DNA of 13,455 nt from NCBI GenBank assembly GCA_030668025.1, contig DAOUUT010000076.1, positions 1 through 13,455 of the forward strand, written 5' to 3'. Below, piece after piece: positions 6,117 to 13,442 of this stretch; within the stretch, counting starts at the first letter, position 1; every line of letters starts with the position of its first letter. Source of the stretch: Promethearchaeota archaeon. Lineage in GTDB: Archaea > Asgardarchaeota > Lokiarchaeia > Sigynarchaeales > SOKP01. The notes under the pieces are model-generated. The model did no database searches. It was given only the letters and a program-made list of their open reading frames with translations, and was not told where the DNA came from. The position numbers and the translations under genes were made by a program.

Positions 6117-6686
6117 ATGACCCTTAAGAAATTAGGCGATTTAAATATTAGATATATAACGATTATTCAACTAGCAGTAGCTTTAAGTATATCTTTGTTA
6201 TTTCAATTCGTTATCCCCTTTTCTTGGCAACCGTTGAACGCGTATGAAAGCGGTTATGACACAAATCATGGAGATCCTGGGACAAATTTAGTATTCTTTA
6301 CGATAAGTCAATGGTATTTTTCGTTATCAATCGTATGGTTTTTGCGTCGTGATAATAAATACATAAATCACTTTATCCTTTATTCGGTTTTTCCTTTAAG
6401 CTTAATAGTTGTATTGGAATTTAGCGTATTGGGACTTTATTACGATTATATCCATATCTTACCGTTAATAATTGCGTTTTATATAACGTGGAAAAAACGG
6501 GATAATTTAATACCTCATTATGTAATCTATTATACTATTGTTTTTACTATTTGGCTTTTTACGGTATATTTTTTAAAACTGGCATATTATGGGGCTCCTC
6601 TGTTGACATTTATTTTCAACTGGGGTGTCAATGGATTGCTTAACATAGGCTATACATTCTTCGTTATTTATTTAAAAAAAAAGTAG
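6117..6686 (+). CDS. Six-helix membrane protein of unknown function
   Basis: A 189-residue protein that I do not recognise. Hydrophobic segments lie at about 14-35, 55-76, 83-108, 110-126, 132-153 and 157-186. Between helices 1 and 2 is a polar, Gly/Asp-rich loop (NAYESGYDTNHGDPGTN, about 42-58), likely on the outer face because the helices are flanked by basic residues on the other side (LRRDNK, WKKRDN, LKKK at the C-terminus). Aromatic residues are abundant. No transport, protease or enzyme motif is evident. The ATG at 6117 has no Shine-Dalgarno sequence; an AT-rich box at about 6086-6096 is close enough for a leaderless message. It is preceded by the divergent tRNA gene and converges with a zinc-ribbon gene 10 bases beyond its end. 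Confidence 0.75.
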   Translation: MTLKKLGDLNIRYITIIQLAVALSISLLFQFVIPFSWQPLNAYESGYDTNHGDPGTNLVFFTISQWYFSLSIVWFLRRDNKYINHFILYSVFPLSLIVVLEFSVLGLYYDYIHILPLIIAFYITWKKRDNLIPHYVIYYTIVFTIWLFTVYFLKLAYYGAPLLTFIFNWGVNGLLNIGYTFFVIYLKKK

Positions 6687-6696
6687 AAAGTCCTAA

Positions 6697-7191
6697 TTAA
6701 ACAATTTTCGAACCACAGAATTCGCAGAATCTAAGATTTTTAACATCTTTTAGAGAAGCCCCGCAAGTAGGGCAAAAATTTGGCTTTTTTGGAGTGGGAG
6801 CACCCTTTTGAAAGACTTCATATTCAGGGATTATTTTATCTTCTTTTATTGCCGGGAATTCATAACCGCAAATATCGCAATATTTATTGTTTCTGGGCAT
6901 ATAAATATTACAATTTGGACATTTACTTATTAATTTCAAGCCACAATTGCGACAATACTCTGTGTAAACGCTAGTTGGAAGGTTGCAACGGGGACAATAC
7001 TTTTTTGATTCTCCCGAATAACGATAGACAACAATACCAATTATAGCCAATATTATTACGGGAATTACGACAAGTAGCAAAATACTAATTCCAATGAAAA
7101 AGATTGCGACCATTAAAAAAACGACTAGTAAAAAAATAACTAAACAACTCAATGAGGAGATACTTTTACGTTTGGATTGTTGAAAGCTCAT
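6697..7191 (-). CDS. Membrane-anchored triple zinc-ribbon protein
   Basis: A 164-residue protein. Residues 14-56 are a continuous hydrophobic stretch, probably two membrane helices with a tight turn near Gly34 or Pro44. The rest is soluble and carries three CxxC-x(n)-CxxC zinc ribbons: C66/C69/C80/C83, C91/C94/C105/C108 and C140/C143/C156/C159. The first two are back to back like a double zinc ribbon (DZR); the third follows a proline-rich linker (GAPTPKKPN). A helical hairpin would put both ends on the same side, most simply with the ribbons in the cytosol. Zinc ribbons of this type usually mediate protein or nucleic-acid contacts; the partner is unknown. The gene lies 51 bases downstream of another zinc-ribbon gene on the same strand, so co-transcription is likely. 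Confidence 0.85.
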   Translation of the reverse strand: MSFQQSKRKSISSLSCLVIFLLVVFLMVAIFFIGISILLLVVIPVIILAIIGIVVYRYSGESKKYCPRCNLPTSVYTEYCRNCGLKLISKCPNCNIYMPRNNKYCDICGYEFPAIKEDKIIPEYEVFQKGAPTPKKPNFCPTCGASLKDVKNLRFCEFCGSKIV

Positions 7192-7242
7192 TTGATATTA
7201 CTCTAGTTGTACTTTGAAATATTTTCTAATGTTTTAAAGAAT

Positions 7243-7425
7243 TCATCGTTTTAATATTGATTCTTTTTCATCCTGTTTTGTTTTGCAATATGGACAAATC
7301 TTAGTATTGCTATCAATTTTTTCTCCACATGCAAAACACAGATTTTTGCTTTCCCCATATTGGATTTTATTATCTATAACTCTTGCGGTTTTTCTTGCTT
7401 TATCTGTAATATTCATTTTTGACAT
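7243..7425 (-). CDS. Small zinc-ribbon protein
   Basis: A 60-residue protein from the ATG at 7425. The frame can be extended seven codons to a TTG at 7446, and another ATG lies at 7416; the start is uncertain because no Shine-Dalgarno sequence is clear. A basic N-terminal half (TDKARKTARVIDNK) is followed by one zinc ribbon, C30-x2-C33-x10-C44-x2-C47 (CFACGEKIDSNTKICPYC). The ribbon is strikingly like the C-terminal ribbon of the MIT-like protein at 9899-10594 (CFACG...SNTKICPNC). It probably precedes the triple zinc-ribbon gene in a two-gene unit. Function unknown; stand-alone ribbons of this sort are common in Asgard genomes as presumed adaptors. Confidence 0.72.
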   Translation of the reverse strand: MSKMNITDKARKTARVIDNKIQYGESKNLCFACGEKIDSNTKICPYCKTKQDEKESILKR

Positions 7426-7626
7426 AATAAGCTCAGATTGATGCAATAATTATTTTATAATCTTTAATTAATATAATTTAGACAAAATCTATAAAAAAAA
7501 TGGAGTCCAATTTTTATTTTTTCAGTACTTATAAATTCGAGATAATAACAAAATTTAAGAGCTTAAACTACTTTAAAATACTACGGAACACCTTTAATAA
7601 AATTAATTAAGTAAAAAAATAACTAT

Positions 7627-7633
7627 AAGGAGA
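7627..7633 (+). promoter_or_regulatory. Strong Shine-Dalgarno sequence of eS30
   Basis: AAGGAGA, 10 bases before the ATG at 7644, is the clearest ribosome-binding site in the window; most other genes here lack one. Possible TATA boxes are CTTATAAAT (7528-7536) and TTTAAAATA (7572-7580). Confidence 0.7.
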
Positions 7634-7643
7634 TTTATTAAAA

Positions 7644-7847
7644 ATGCCAGGAAGTCACGGTAGTTTAACTAAAGCTGGAAAGGTTAAACAACAAACACCA
7701 AAAATACGAAGAACCGGAGTAAATTCAAGGAAGAAAAAGCCTCCAAGAATGAGATTCCGCGCCCTTTATATACAGAGAGTTGAGAAAGGGGAATACGCTG
7801 GACAGCGTGAATCTATAGGTGCTAAACGAGCATCCTACAAACGTTAA
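7644..7847 (+). CDS. rps30e: 30S ribosomal protein eS30
   Basis: A 67-residue, very basic protein. Residues 4-21 (SHGSLTKAGKVKQQTPKI) carry the hallmark GSL-x-KAGKV-x-QTPK of eS30, the protein at the small-subunit decoding region that is fused to a ubiquitin-like domain in animals (FAU). Here there is no such fusion: the ATG at 7644 comes directly after a strong Shine-Dalgarno sequence. The C-terminal part (RRTGVNSRKKKPPRMRFRALYIQRVEKGEYAG...) is Lys/Arg rich, as expected for an rRNA-binding tail. eS30 is absent from bacteria and occurs in eukaryotes and several archaeal groups including Asgard, which anchors the window as archaeal. It is a single-gene unit with its own T-run terminator. Confidence 0.95.
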   Translation: MPGSHGSLTKAGKVKQQTPKIRRTGVNSRKKKPPRMRFRALYIQRVEKGEYAGQRESIGAKRASYKR

Positions 7848-7852
7848 GTCTA

Positions 7853-7860
7853 TTTTTTTT
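7853..7860 (+). terminator. T-run terminator of eS30
   Basis: Eight T begin 6 bases after the TAA stop codon, just before the end of the convergent TPR gene. Confidence 0.5.
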
Positions 7861-7866
7861 ATAATT

Positions 7867-9756
7867 TTAACCTAACACTCCAATCTTCTTTAATTGGTTA
7901 ATTAAAATTTGGCTTTGTTTATAATAGTGGGTTGATTTATCACTATCATTAGCTAGTATATCATAATAATCACACATTAGCAAATTCCATCGAATTGCTC
8001 TACGGATTCCTGATATTTTTTTTAAGTTAAGATAAAGTCGCTTTTCGATTTTTTTCATTAAATATATCGATTTTTTTGAATCTACCCTGTGATGAATATA
8101 GAACTCGGCTAATTCTAAAACTAAATCGGATAAAATATGAGAGTTTTCCGTCTCGTTATAATCTAAACCGACTGCTTCTATGCCAGACCTTAACGATTTT
8201 TGAGCTTGTGATAAATTATCTTTCGATTTATAGTATTTGGCTCGCTTGAGATGATACTTTAACTTTACTTTAATCGAACTGTTTCCTAATTGAAAAGCTT
8301 TCTTGAAATAATTTTTAGATTGAGCTAATTTATTCTGTTTCAAATTAATTAATCCCAAATATAAGTAAGCCATACCAAGCAATTCATCGTTATCAGTAAT
8401 TTTCTCTTCTTTCTCCATGAAATTGGCGATTACATTTAAGTGAGACAAAGCTTCATCAAATTCTTCAGTTTTATAAAACCACTTACCTAAAGAATATTGT
8501 ATTTTTATAATAAAATCTAGGGGTACTTCTCCAGATTTAGCAATCCCCATCGCGCTTTGTAAATAATTGAGCGCAATTTCATCTTGATTTAGTAATGAGG
8601 CTATTTTTCTTAAATTTAGTAATATTGAGACTACAATTTTCTTTTGATGGTTTTTATTGAAAACTTTTAAAGAGTTATTTAACAATTGAGTAGCCTCATC
8701 AAACCTATAATTCTTTATTAACTTTTCTGCTTCTGTATAGGAATTAATTGATTCAATCAGTTCAAAATTATTAGGTGGTGAATTAAATAGGTCATTGTGA
8801 ATCTGATATAATTCTCCTTTTGATAATATGCTTTCATAATGTAATGCTGAAAATGGAAAGTTATTTCTTTCTAACTCAAATCCTTCTGACTCTAATTCTC
8901 TTTCAGGGTTAAATTTTACATAGTCATTTTGGTTAATTTCTGCTAAAGTTATTATTTCTAATATGGAATTCAACATCATTCTGGAAAATTTAATCCAATT
9001 TTCAACGTATGTTTCTAGCTTAAACTCATTATCGTTAAACAAAGAACTTAAAATATATGGAGTATAGCAATCGAAAGAAGCTCTGATAAAAAATTTATGA
9101 TATTCCAAATCCTTAAAAAACGTGAAAAAGCCCTTTTCTAATATGAAAAACTCATCAAATTCTTCTTCATTTGAAAAAAATAATGTCTCGGAAGCTCGAA
9201 GTTTAGGAACTCCATCCCTCAATTCCCATGGAAGTTTAAATGTAGGTTTCAATCTTGTGTTTTTCAAAGCGTTTACTATTTTATTTACATATGCTCTGTC
9301 TAATTGTTTGAACTTATCGCGTTTATTCATTAAAGATATCCGTATACGATTTAACCACGTACTATCGATCTCGTCGGTTATTGATTCAGGTATTAGCAGA
9401 TTTAATACATTAAGTAAGTCGTTCTCCTTACCTTTGATGGGAAAATTATGCTCTAAAGTAACATTAAGTGCTAAATCTCGGAGCATTTTCATTAAAAAAA
9501 GAATAACTTTATAAGTATTTTGATTTAAATCCCATAATTTAAAAGCCATGCAAATTCGAAAACCAACTACTTCAAGCGGAAAACTTAACCTTAAAGGCAG
9601 CGAAACCGGAAATTTAATTGTAAATAGTATTAATTTATCCTTTTTAACGCTATACCTGAAATAATTTTCAATAGTTCCATCTATTTTCCAACCATTTCTT
9701 TCAATTACTTCTCTTAAATTGTTTAACTCACTAGGTGAAAAAGGTCTTATTGACAT
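7867..9756 (-). CDS. TPR-repeat protein with uncharacterised N-terminal domain
   Basis: A 629-residue soluble protein. From about residue 338 to 620 it has some seven helical hairpins of the tetratricopeptide type, for example YRFDEATQLLNNSLKVF (350-366), EEFDEALSHLNVIANFM (431-447) and GLINLKQNKLAQSKNYFKKAFQLG (468-491). TPR arrays bind other proteins as a curved scaffold. Residues 1-110 are a mixed alpha/beta region with strands such as NYFRYSV and LILFTIKFPV, reminiscent of a small ligand- or protein-binding domain; residues 110-330 are mostly helical and unlike anything I recognise. There is no signal peptide or membrane helix. A TTATAATAAA box at 9781-9790 sits 25-34 bases before the ATG, suggesting a leaderless mRNA. 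It is divergent from the MIT-like gene, so the two may be regulated together. Confidence 0.8.
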   Translation of the reverse strand: MSIRPFSPSELNNLREVIERNGWKIDGTIENYFRYSVKKDKLILFTIKFPVSLPLRLSFPLEVVGFRICMAFKLWDLNQNTYKVILFLMKMLRDLALNVTLEHNFPIKGKENDLLNVLNLLIPESITDEIDSTWLNRIRISLMNKRDKFKQLDRAYVNKIVNALKNTRLKPTFKLPWELRDGVPKLRASETLFFSNEEEFDEFFILEKGFFTFFKDLEYHKFFIRASFDCYTPYILSSLFNDNEFKLETYVENWIKFSRMMLNSILEIITLAEINQNDYVKFNPERELESEGFELERNNFPFSALHYESILSKGELYQIHNDLFNSPPNNFELIESINSYTEAEKLIKNYRFDEATQLLNNSLKVFNKNHQKKIVVSILLNLRKIASLLNQDEIALNYLQSAMGIAKSGEVPLDFIIKIQYSLGKWFYKTEEFDEALSHLNVIANFMEKEEKITDNDELLGMAYLYLGLINLKQNKLAQSKNYFKKAFQLGNSSIKVKLKYHLKRAKYYKSKDNLSQAQKSLRSGIEAVGLDYNETENSHILSDLVLELAEFYIHHRVDSKKSIYLMKKIEKRLYLNLKKISGIRRAIRWNLLMCDYYDILANDSDKSTHYYKQSQILINQLKKIGVLG

Positions 9757-9780
9757 AAATTACATTAAAAAAGTATTTTC

Positions 9781-9790
9781 TTATAATAAA
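9781..9790 (-). promoter_or_regulatory. TATA box of the TPR gene
   Basis: TTTATTATAA on the minus strand lies 25-34 bases before the ATG at 9756, giving a transcript that would start at or next to the start codon. Confidence 0.45.
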
Positions 9791-9833
9791 CTAAGAAAAA
9801 ACTCTATTATTAATTTTTACTTAACATATTAAC

Positions 9834-9845
9834 AATTATATATAG
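9834..9845 (+). promoter_or_regulatory. TATA-like box of the MIT-like gene
   Basis: AATTATATATAG, 54-65 bases before the ATG at 9899. The predicted leader of about 30 bases contains TAGGT (9888-9892), a weak Shine-Dalgarno match six bases before the start. Confidence 0.45.
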
Positions 9846-9898
9846 TTGAATTTACTTGATAATCTTGAGAATCAATTAATATTTCAGTAGGTTTTATA

Positions 9899-10594
9899 AT
9901 GGATATTACAAAATTTAATAAAAACCTAGCGGAAAAAGTTGCTAAAGCGAATGCTTACGAAAAAAACAATAGAATTCAAGACGCTATAGACACTTGGGTA
10001 GACATTTCTGAAATGGCACTCAATGCTTCAAAAACACCTAATTTAAATTTCTCTTACAGAGCAATGATAATTAAAAAGGCTCAGCAAATTATTGAACACA
10101 TCAAAGAGTTAAAAGCAAAAATACAAAAAAGTATTGAACCAAGTACATCACTTATTCATGATGCAATTGACGAGGAACTTTTTCATGAGAGCGACCCTTC
10201 TGAAGAAATTATTTATGAAGAAAGGGAACAAAAACCCCTTAAAGCTACAAGTATTTCTAAGGAAATAAACAATAACGAGATCCCAAAGAAGGACAATGAA
10301 ATAAAATTCGTGAAAGATAGTGATTTTAAAAATTTACCAAAAGGAATTAAAGAAATCGAAGCTTCGGAGGATTTTAAAATTGTTGCCCCACACGACAAGG
10401 ATTACGTAGAGAAAATTATAAAACAAGACATTAATATGAGTATTTTTAAATACGACAAGCAAAATTCTCAGCCTCAACATAATATTGAGCTAGATCAACC
10501 TAAAGATGACAAAAAAATCGTTTGTTTTGCGTGTGGCACTACTTCACCATCCAACACCAAAATTTGTCCTAACTGCGGTATAAAAATAGAATAA
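9899..10594 (+). CDS. MIT-like helical bundle fused to a zinc ribbon
   Basis: A 231-residue protein in three parts. Residues 5-78 form three predicted helices with the spacing of a MIT domain: FNKNLAEKVAKANAYEKNN, QDAIDTWVDISEMALNASK, and YRAMIIKKAQQIIEHIKELK. This resembles the N-terminal domain of Vps4-type ATPases, which binds ESCRT-III tails. Residues 79-200 are charged, low in hydrophobics and probably disordered, with acidic patches (DEELFHESDPSEEIIYEERE). The end is a zinc ribbon with C209, C212, C223 and C226 (CFACGTTSPSNTKICPNC). There is no ATPase domain. An adaptor role in an ESCRT-like or other trafficking system is inference; a TPR-like hairpin is the main alternative for the helical part. 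It is divergent from the TPR protein gene. Confidence 0.68.
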   Translation: MDITKFNKNLAEKVAKANAYEKNNRIQDAIDTWVDISEMALNASKTPNLNFSYRAMIIKKAQQIIEHIKELKAKIQKSIEPSTSLIHDAIDEELFHESDPSEEIIYEEREQKPLKATSISKEINNNEIPKKDNEIKFVKDSDFKNLPKGIKEIEASEDFKIVAPHDKDYVEKIIKQDINMSIFKYDKQNSQPQHNIELDQPKDDKKIVCFACGTTSPSNTKICPNCGIKIE

Positions 10595-10629
10595 AGGAAA
10601 TTTGAATTAATATTAATCAGATTATTATT

Positions 10630-10640
10630 AAAAAAAAAAA
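10630..10640 (-). terminator. T-run terminator of the solute-binding protein gene
   Basis: Eleven A on the + strand (T on the minus strand) directly follow the stop codon at 10643-10645. The run lies inside a larger AT-rich inverted repeat (AATATTAAT 10609-10617, ATTAATATT 10642-10650) between two convergent genes, which could serve both directions. Confidence 0.5.
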
Positions 10641-10642
10641 TA

Positions 10643-13063
10643 TTAATATTTTTTAAGTTTTCTTTTAGCTTGCCACGAAATAAACCCTATTCCAATTATG
10701 ACCGTAAAGAATACGATAAATACATCGAATCCAGGAATTAGAATTATTGAATCATCAGGAATTATTGGATAATCAGGAATTATTGGATCATTAGGAATTA
10801 CAGTAACAATTACTATATCATCTTCTATTGTGCTTCCACTATGTGCTTCTATGCAAAATTCGTATGATCCTTCCGTAAAATTATCGATATTGACGATTAC
10901 TGGTGAACCTGACTGCCATCCCCTCGTATCAAATAAAGAATCATTTTGATAAACGTAACAAATAGTATTCAATTCCAAATTAGTTAAAATATTCCATGTA
11001 ATAGAATTTCCAGTACTTCCATTAATATAAGAAACATCGTCAGGATGGCTTATTTGAACTGTTAAAGGATTAACTACAACATAAACTGTATCTTCAATTT
11101 CTTCGTTCCCATTTTGGGCTTCAATTCGATAATTGTATGCATTAACTGAAAGATTATCTATGTTTACCACAATAGGTACTCCAACTTCCCATGACTTTGT
11201 TTGATTTAATATATCGTCAATATATATCGAATAAATCGTATTATACATCTCCTTAGCCGTTATGTTCCATGTTATAGTGTTTCCTACACTCCCTTCTATG
11301 TAATTAATATCTTGTGGATGAGTAATTTCCATACTATAATTATAATAGTTCCACTGACAAGAATAGAAATTTAATTTTTTAAAAGCGTTTTGTTGAAATC
11401 CTGATAAGGCAACATGAGAAGCATCGTATAATTTTTCTACAAAACCCCACGCCAATGGTCGATCGTCCTCAATTAATAGTTCTTGAATCCTATAGTAGAT
11501 AGCTTCTCTGTTAGTTTGATTGGTTTCTGATATCCCTGCTTCTATTAAGAGTTGAACATTGTTGATCCAAGCACTATGGTTTCTGCCGGCTTCTTTAGCT
11601 GCTTCATACCCATCATATTGAGCAAAATTGTCAGCACTCGTTCTATTTGTGAATAACCGATTAATCGTGTTGTGAGGGTCGTTATAGTCAGGCATCCAGG
11701 TCATCCAGAAGAGTTGAAGCATGTTTCTGTGCCTATCACCCGTCTCATATAATCTATTGATAAGTTCCAGATATGTCATACCAGCATCCACTACATTAAT
11801 TCCTATTTTGCTAAGATTATCATGCAATAAAACGAAGAGATCTCCTTGGAATTGGTTATCAATGTTATAACTATAGTTATATGTAAGAAATGTTGCGGTT
11901 TCCCATTCACCATCATCTGTGAATCCTACACCAAATTCCATATCTTGCATAACTTTTCTTGCGTAGGAAAGATTTAAAATAGGAAAGTCAAATGTCAAAT
12001 TTGCATATCTAATACCAAGTGGGAGGGGTGATTTTAATCTTTCAGCGCGTCCTTCCATCAGCTCATCAATTATGTAAGTATAATTTATTGCATATGATAT
12101 TGCTTCTCTAATTGTTGTATTAATTTGTTTATTATTCATTCCAAGATAGTTTGTCTCTGCTCCTGTTTTGCTTTGATTTAAAAATGCTAAATCTGGGTCT
12201 GATTTTATGTTGTCATAATTCTCAGGTAAAGGATCAGATAAAAAATGAATTTCTTCTGCTAATAAAGCGTTGTTCCTGTCGGTATCATCCGATATTATTT
12301 TAAAGACCATCTCTTCTATACTAGCCTTTCCTCGCCAGTAATTTTCAAAAGCGTGAAAAGTCACATTAGTACCAACATTATATGTATCATAAACGAAAGG
12401 ACCAGTTCCGACCAAATCACCCGTTGCCGTATCGATTAAAGTTGTCGCAGGTGTGGATGTAGGTGATAAAATGTAAGAGCCGCTAAAACATAATAAAGCT
12501 TGAAAAGCTCCAAAAGGTCTATTTAACACAAATTTTATCGTATCAGTATCAACGATCTCAGTTCTGTTTAAGATTATTGTTCCATCAGAAAATGCATATA
12601 AAGATTTAATGTTAGATAGACCATTTTCAAAAAAGTACAGCAATCTACTAAACGTAAAATTAACAGCTGTGGCATTAAATGCAGTACCATCGTGGAACGA
12701 AACACCAGTTCTCAATGAAACTGTATAATTCAAATCATCCCCTGACCACGTACCATTTCCAGTCGCAAGGTTAGGTATAACTTCATTTTCGGGATTGGTT
12801 AAATTATACGCAAATAATCCCTCACATACTTGGTCAATTACGTTGAAAGAACGTGTTGCATCTGCATTGTGTGGATCGATACCATTTGGTACATTTGGTC
12901 CATATGGTGTTCCGAATACAAAGGGTTTGGTAGGTGGATCATCGCTAGTAAACAAGTTAAATTCATTTGGTTTTGTTTCGTTAGAATAGTTTCCTAAGAA
13001 AGGTAAAAGGTTTAAGCTAAGAAGAAAAAATAGTATCCATAATACATAATAACTTTTTTTAAT
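10643..13063 (-). CDS. Family 5 extracellular solute-binding protein (peptide-type), membrane-anchored
   Basis: About 806 residues if it begins at the ATT at 13063-13061. That start gives an N-terminal signal peptide (KKSYYVLWILFFLLSLNLL). The TTG at 12955 would give 770 residues but no signal. The main domain (about 40-590) matches SBP family 5, with signatures such as VSLRTGVSFHDGTAFNAT and a hinge region near LVGTGPF, and would capture oligopeptides or similar ligands for an ABC importer. Two tandem Ig-like repeats of about 86 residues follow, each opening HPxDxxYxxGSxGNxITWNI. Then come a Pro/Asp linker (NDPIIPDYPIIPDDS), a PGF motif, one membrane helix and a basic tail (KRKLKKY), so it is anchored at both ends of processing or by the C-terminus. 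About 25 N-x-S/T sequons suggest heavy glycosylation. No permease or ATPase gene is adjacent. Confidence 0.9.
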   Translation of the reverse strand: MKKSYYVLWILFFLLSLNLLPFLGNYSNETKPNEFNLFTSDDPPTKPFVFGTPYGPNVPNGIDPHNADATRSFNVIDQVCEGLFAYNLTNPENEVIPNLATGNGTWSGDDLNYTVSLRTGVSFHDGTAFNATAVNFTFSRLLYFFENGLSNIKSLYAFSDGTIILNRTEIVDTDTIKFVLNRPFGAFQALLCFSGSYILSPTSTPATTLIDTATGDLVGTGPFVYDTYNVGTNVTFHAFENYWRGKASIEEMVFKIISDDTDRNNALLAEEIHFLSDPLPENYDNIKSDPDLAFLNQSKTGAETNYLGMNNKQINTTIREAISYAINYTYIIDELMEGRAERLKSPLPLGIRYANLTFDFPILNLSYARKVMQDMEFGVGFTDDGEWETATFLTYNYSYNIDNQFQGDLFVLLHDNLSKIGINVVDAGMTYLELINRLYETGDRHRNMLQLFWMTWMPDYNDPHNTINRLFTNRTSADNFAQYDGYEAAKEAGRNHSAWINNVQLLIEAGISETNQTNREAIYYRIQELLIEDDRPLAWGFVEKLYDASHVALSGFQQNAFKKLNFYSCQWNYYNYSMEITHPQDINYIEGSVGNTITWNITAKEMYNTIYSIYIDDILNQTKSWEVGVPIVVNIDNLSVNAYNYRIEAQNGNEEIEDTVYVVVNPLTVQISHPDDVSYINGSTGNSITWNILTNLELNTICYVYQNDSLFDTRGWQSGSPVIVNIDNFTEGSYEFCIEAHSGSTIEDDIVIVTVIPNDPIIPDYPIIPDDSIILIPGFDVFIVFFTVIIGIGFISWQAKRKLKKY

Positions 13064-13069
13064 TAGATT

Positions 13070-13074
13070 TCACC
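13070..13074 (-). promoter_or_regulatory. Ribosome-binding site that supports the ATT start
   Basis: GGTGA on the minus strand matches the archaeal anti-Shine-Dalgarno and stands six bases before the ATT at 13063. Its last three bases are also the in-frame TGA that closes the frame upstream, so no start lies further 5'. A TTAATATTTAT box (13092-13102, minus) lies just upstream. Confidence 0.5.
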
Positions 13075-13244
13075 AAAGTTAATGGTTTGAAATAAATATT
13101 AATTTCAATTATTGAAGCATATCCTTTCTTTTAAGCCTTATTTTTTTAACATAAGTGGAAAAAAAATATTATATTAAATACATAGCATTTAAGAGAGTTG
13201 TTCTCGTGAAGTATTAAATAAAGATTATGATATGTTTTTAATAA

Positions 13245-13442
13245 CTAAAAATTATAAAAGTTTCCAGCATCTCTCAAAAAAAAAACTCCAAACCTCTCGG
13301 ACCTTTTTCTTTTTAACGTAATCCAACCCAACCTTGTATCCTTAAGAGCTAATTGAGTTTTATATAACGCCATGAGGTTATAAACTTTATCCCGATATTC
13401 TGCCATCCGAATTTTTACTTGTTTTTCCATTGGAGCCTTCAT
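13245..13442 (-). CDS. Hypothetical protein, possibly partial at the right edge
   Basis: A 65-residue frame from the ATG at 13442. The frame stays open through the last codons to the window end, so the ATG may be internal and this could be the C-terminus of a longer protein. The first 45 residues are basic and helical (MEKQVKIRMAEYRDKVYNLM, then LKDTRLGWITLKRKR) with balanced codons. The last 20 (RSERFGVFFLRDAGNFYNF) come from a T-rich stretch and look less like coding sequence. I do not recognise it. Between it and the solute-binding protein gene (13064-13244) I see only AT-rich sequence with the probable promoter of the latter. Confidence 0.35.
   Translation of the reverse strand: MKAPMEKQVKIRMAEYRDKVYNLMALYKTQLALKDTRLGWITLKRKRSERFGVFFLRDAGNFYNF

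Noticed and set aside
6780..6974. 64-codon + strand frame
   Set aside because: Antisense shadow of the triple zinc-ribbon gene.
9122..9514. 130-codon open frame on the + strand
   Set aside because: Antisense to the TPR protein gene, rich in Ser/Phe/Asn as expected from a reversed AT-rich coding strand, with no recognisable domain.
10213..10398. 61-codon minus-strand frame
   Set aside because: Antisense to the disordered linker of the MIT-like protein; hydrophobic only because the sense strand is charged and low in complexity.
12795..12989. 64-codon + strand frame
   Set aside because: Antisense to the N-terminal part of the solute-binding protein.
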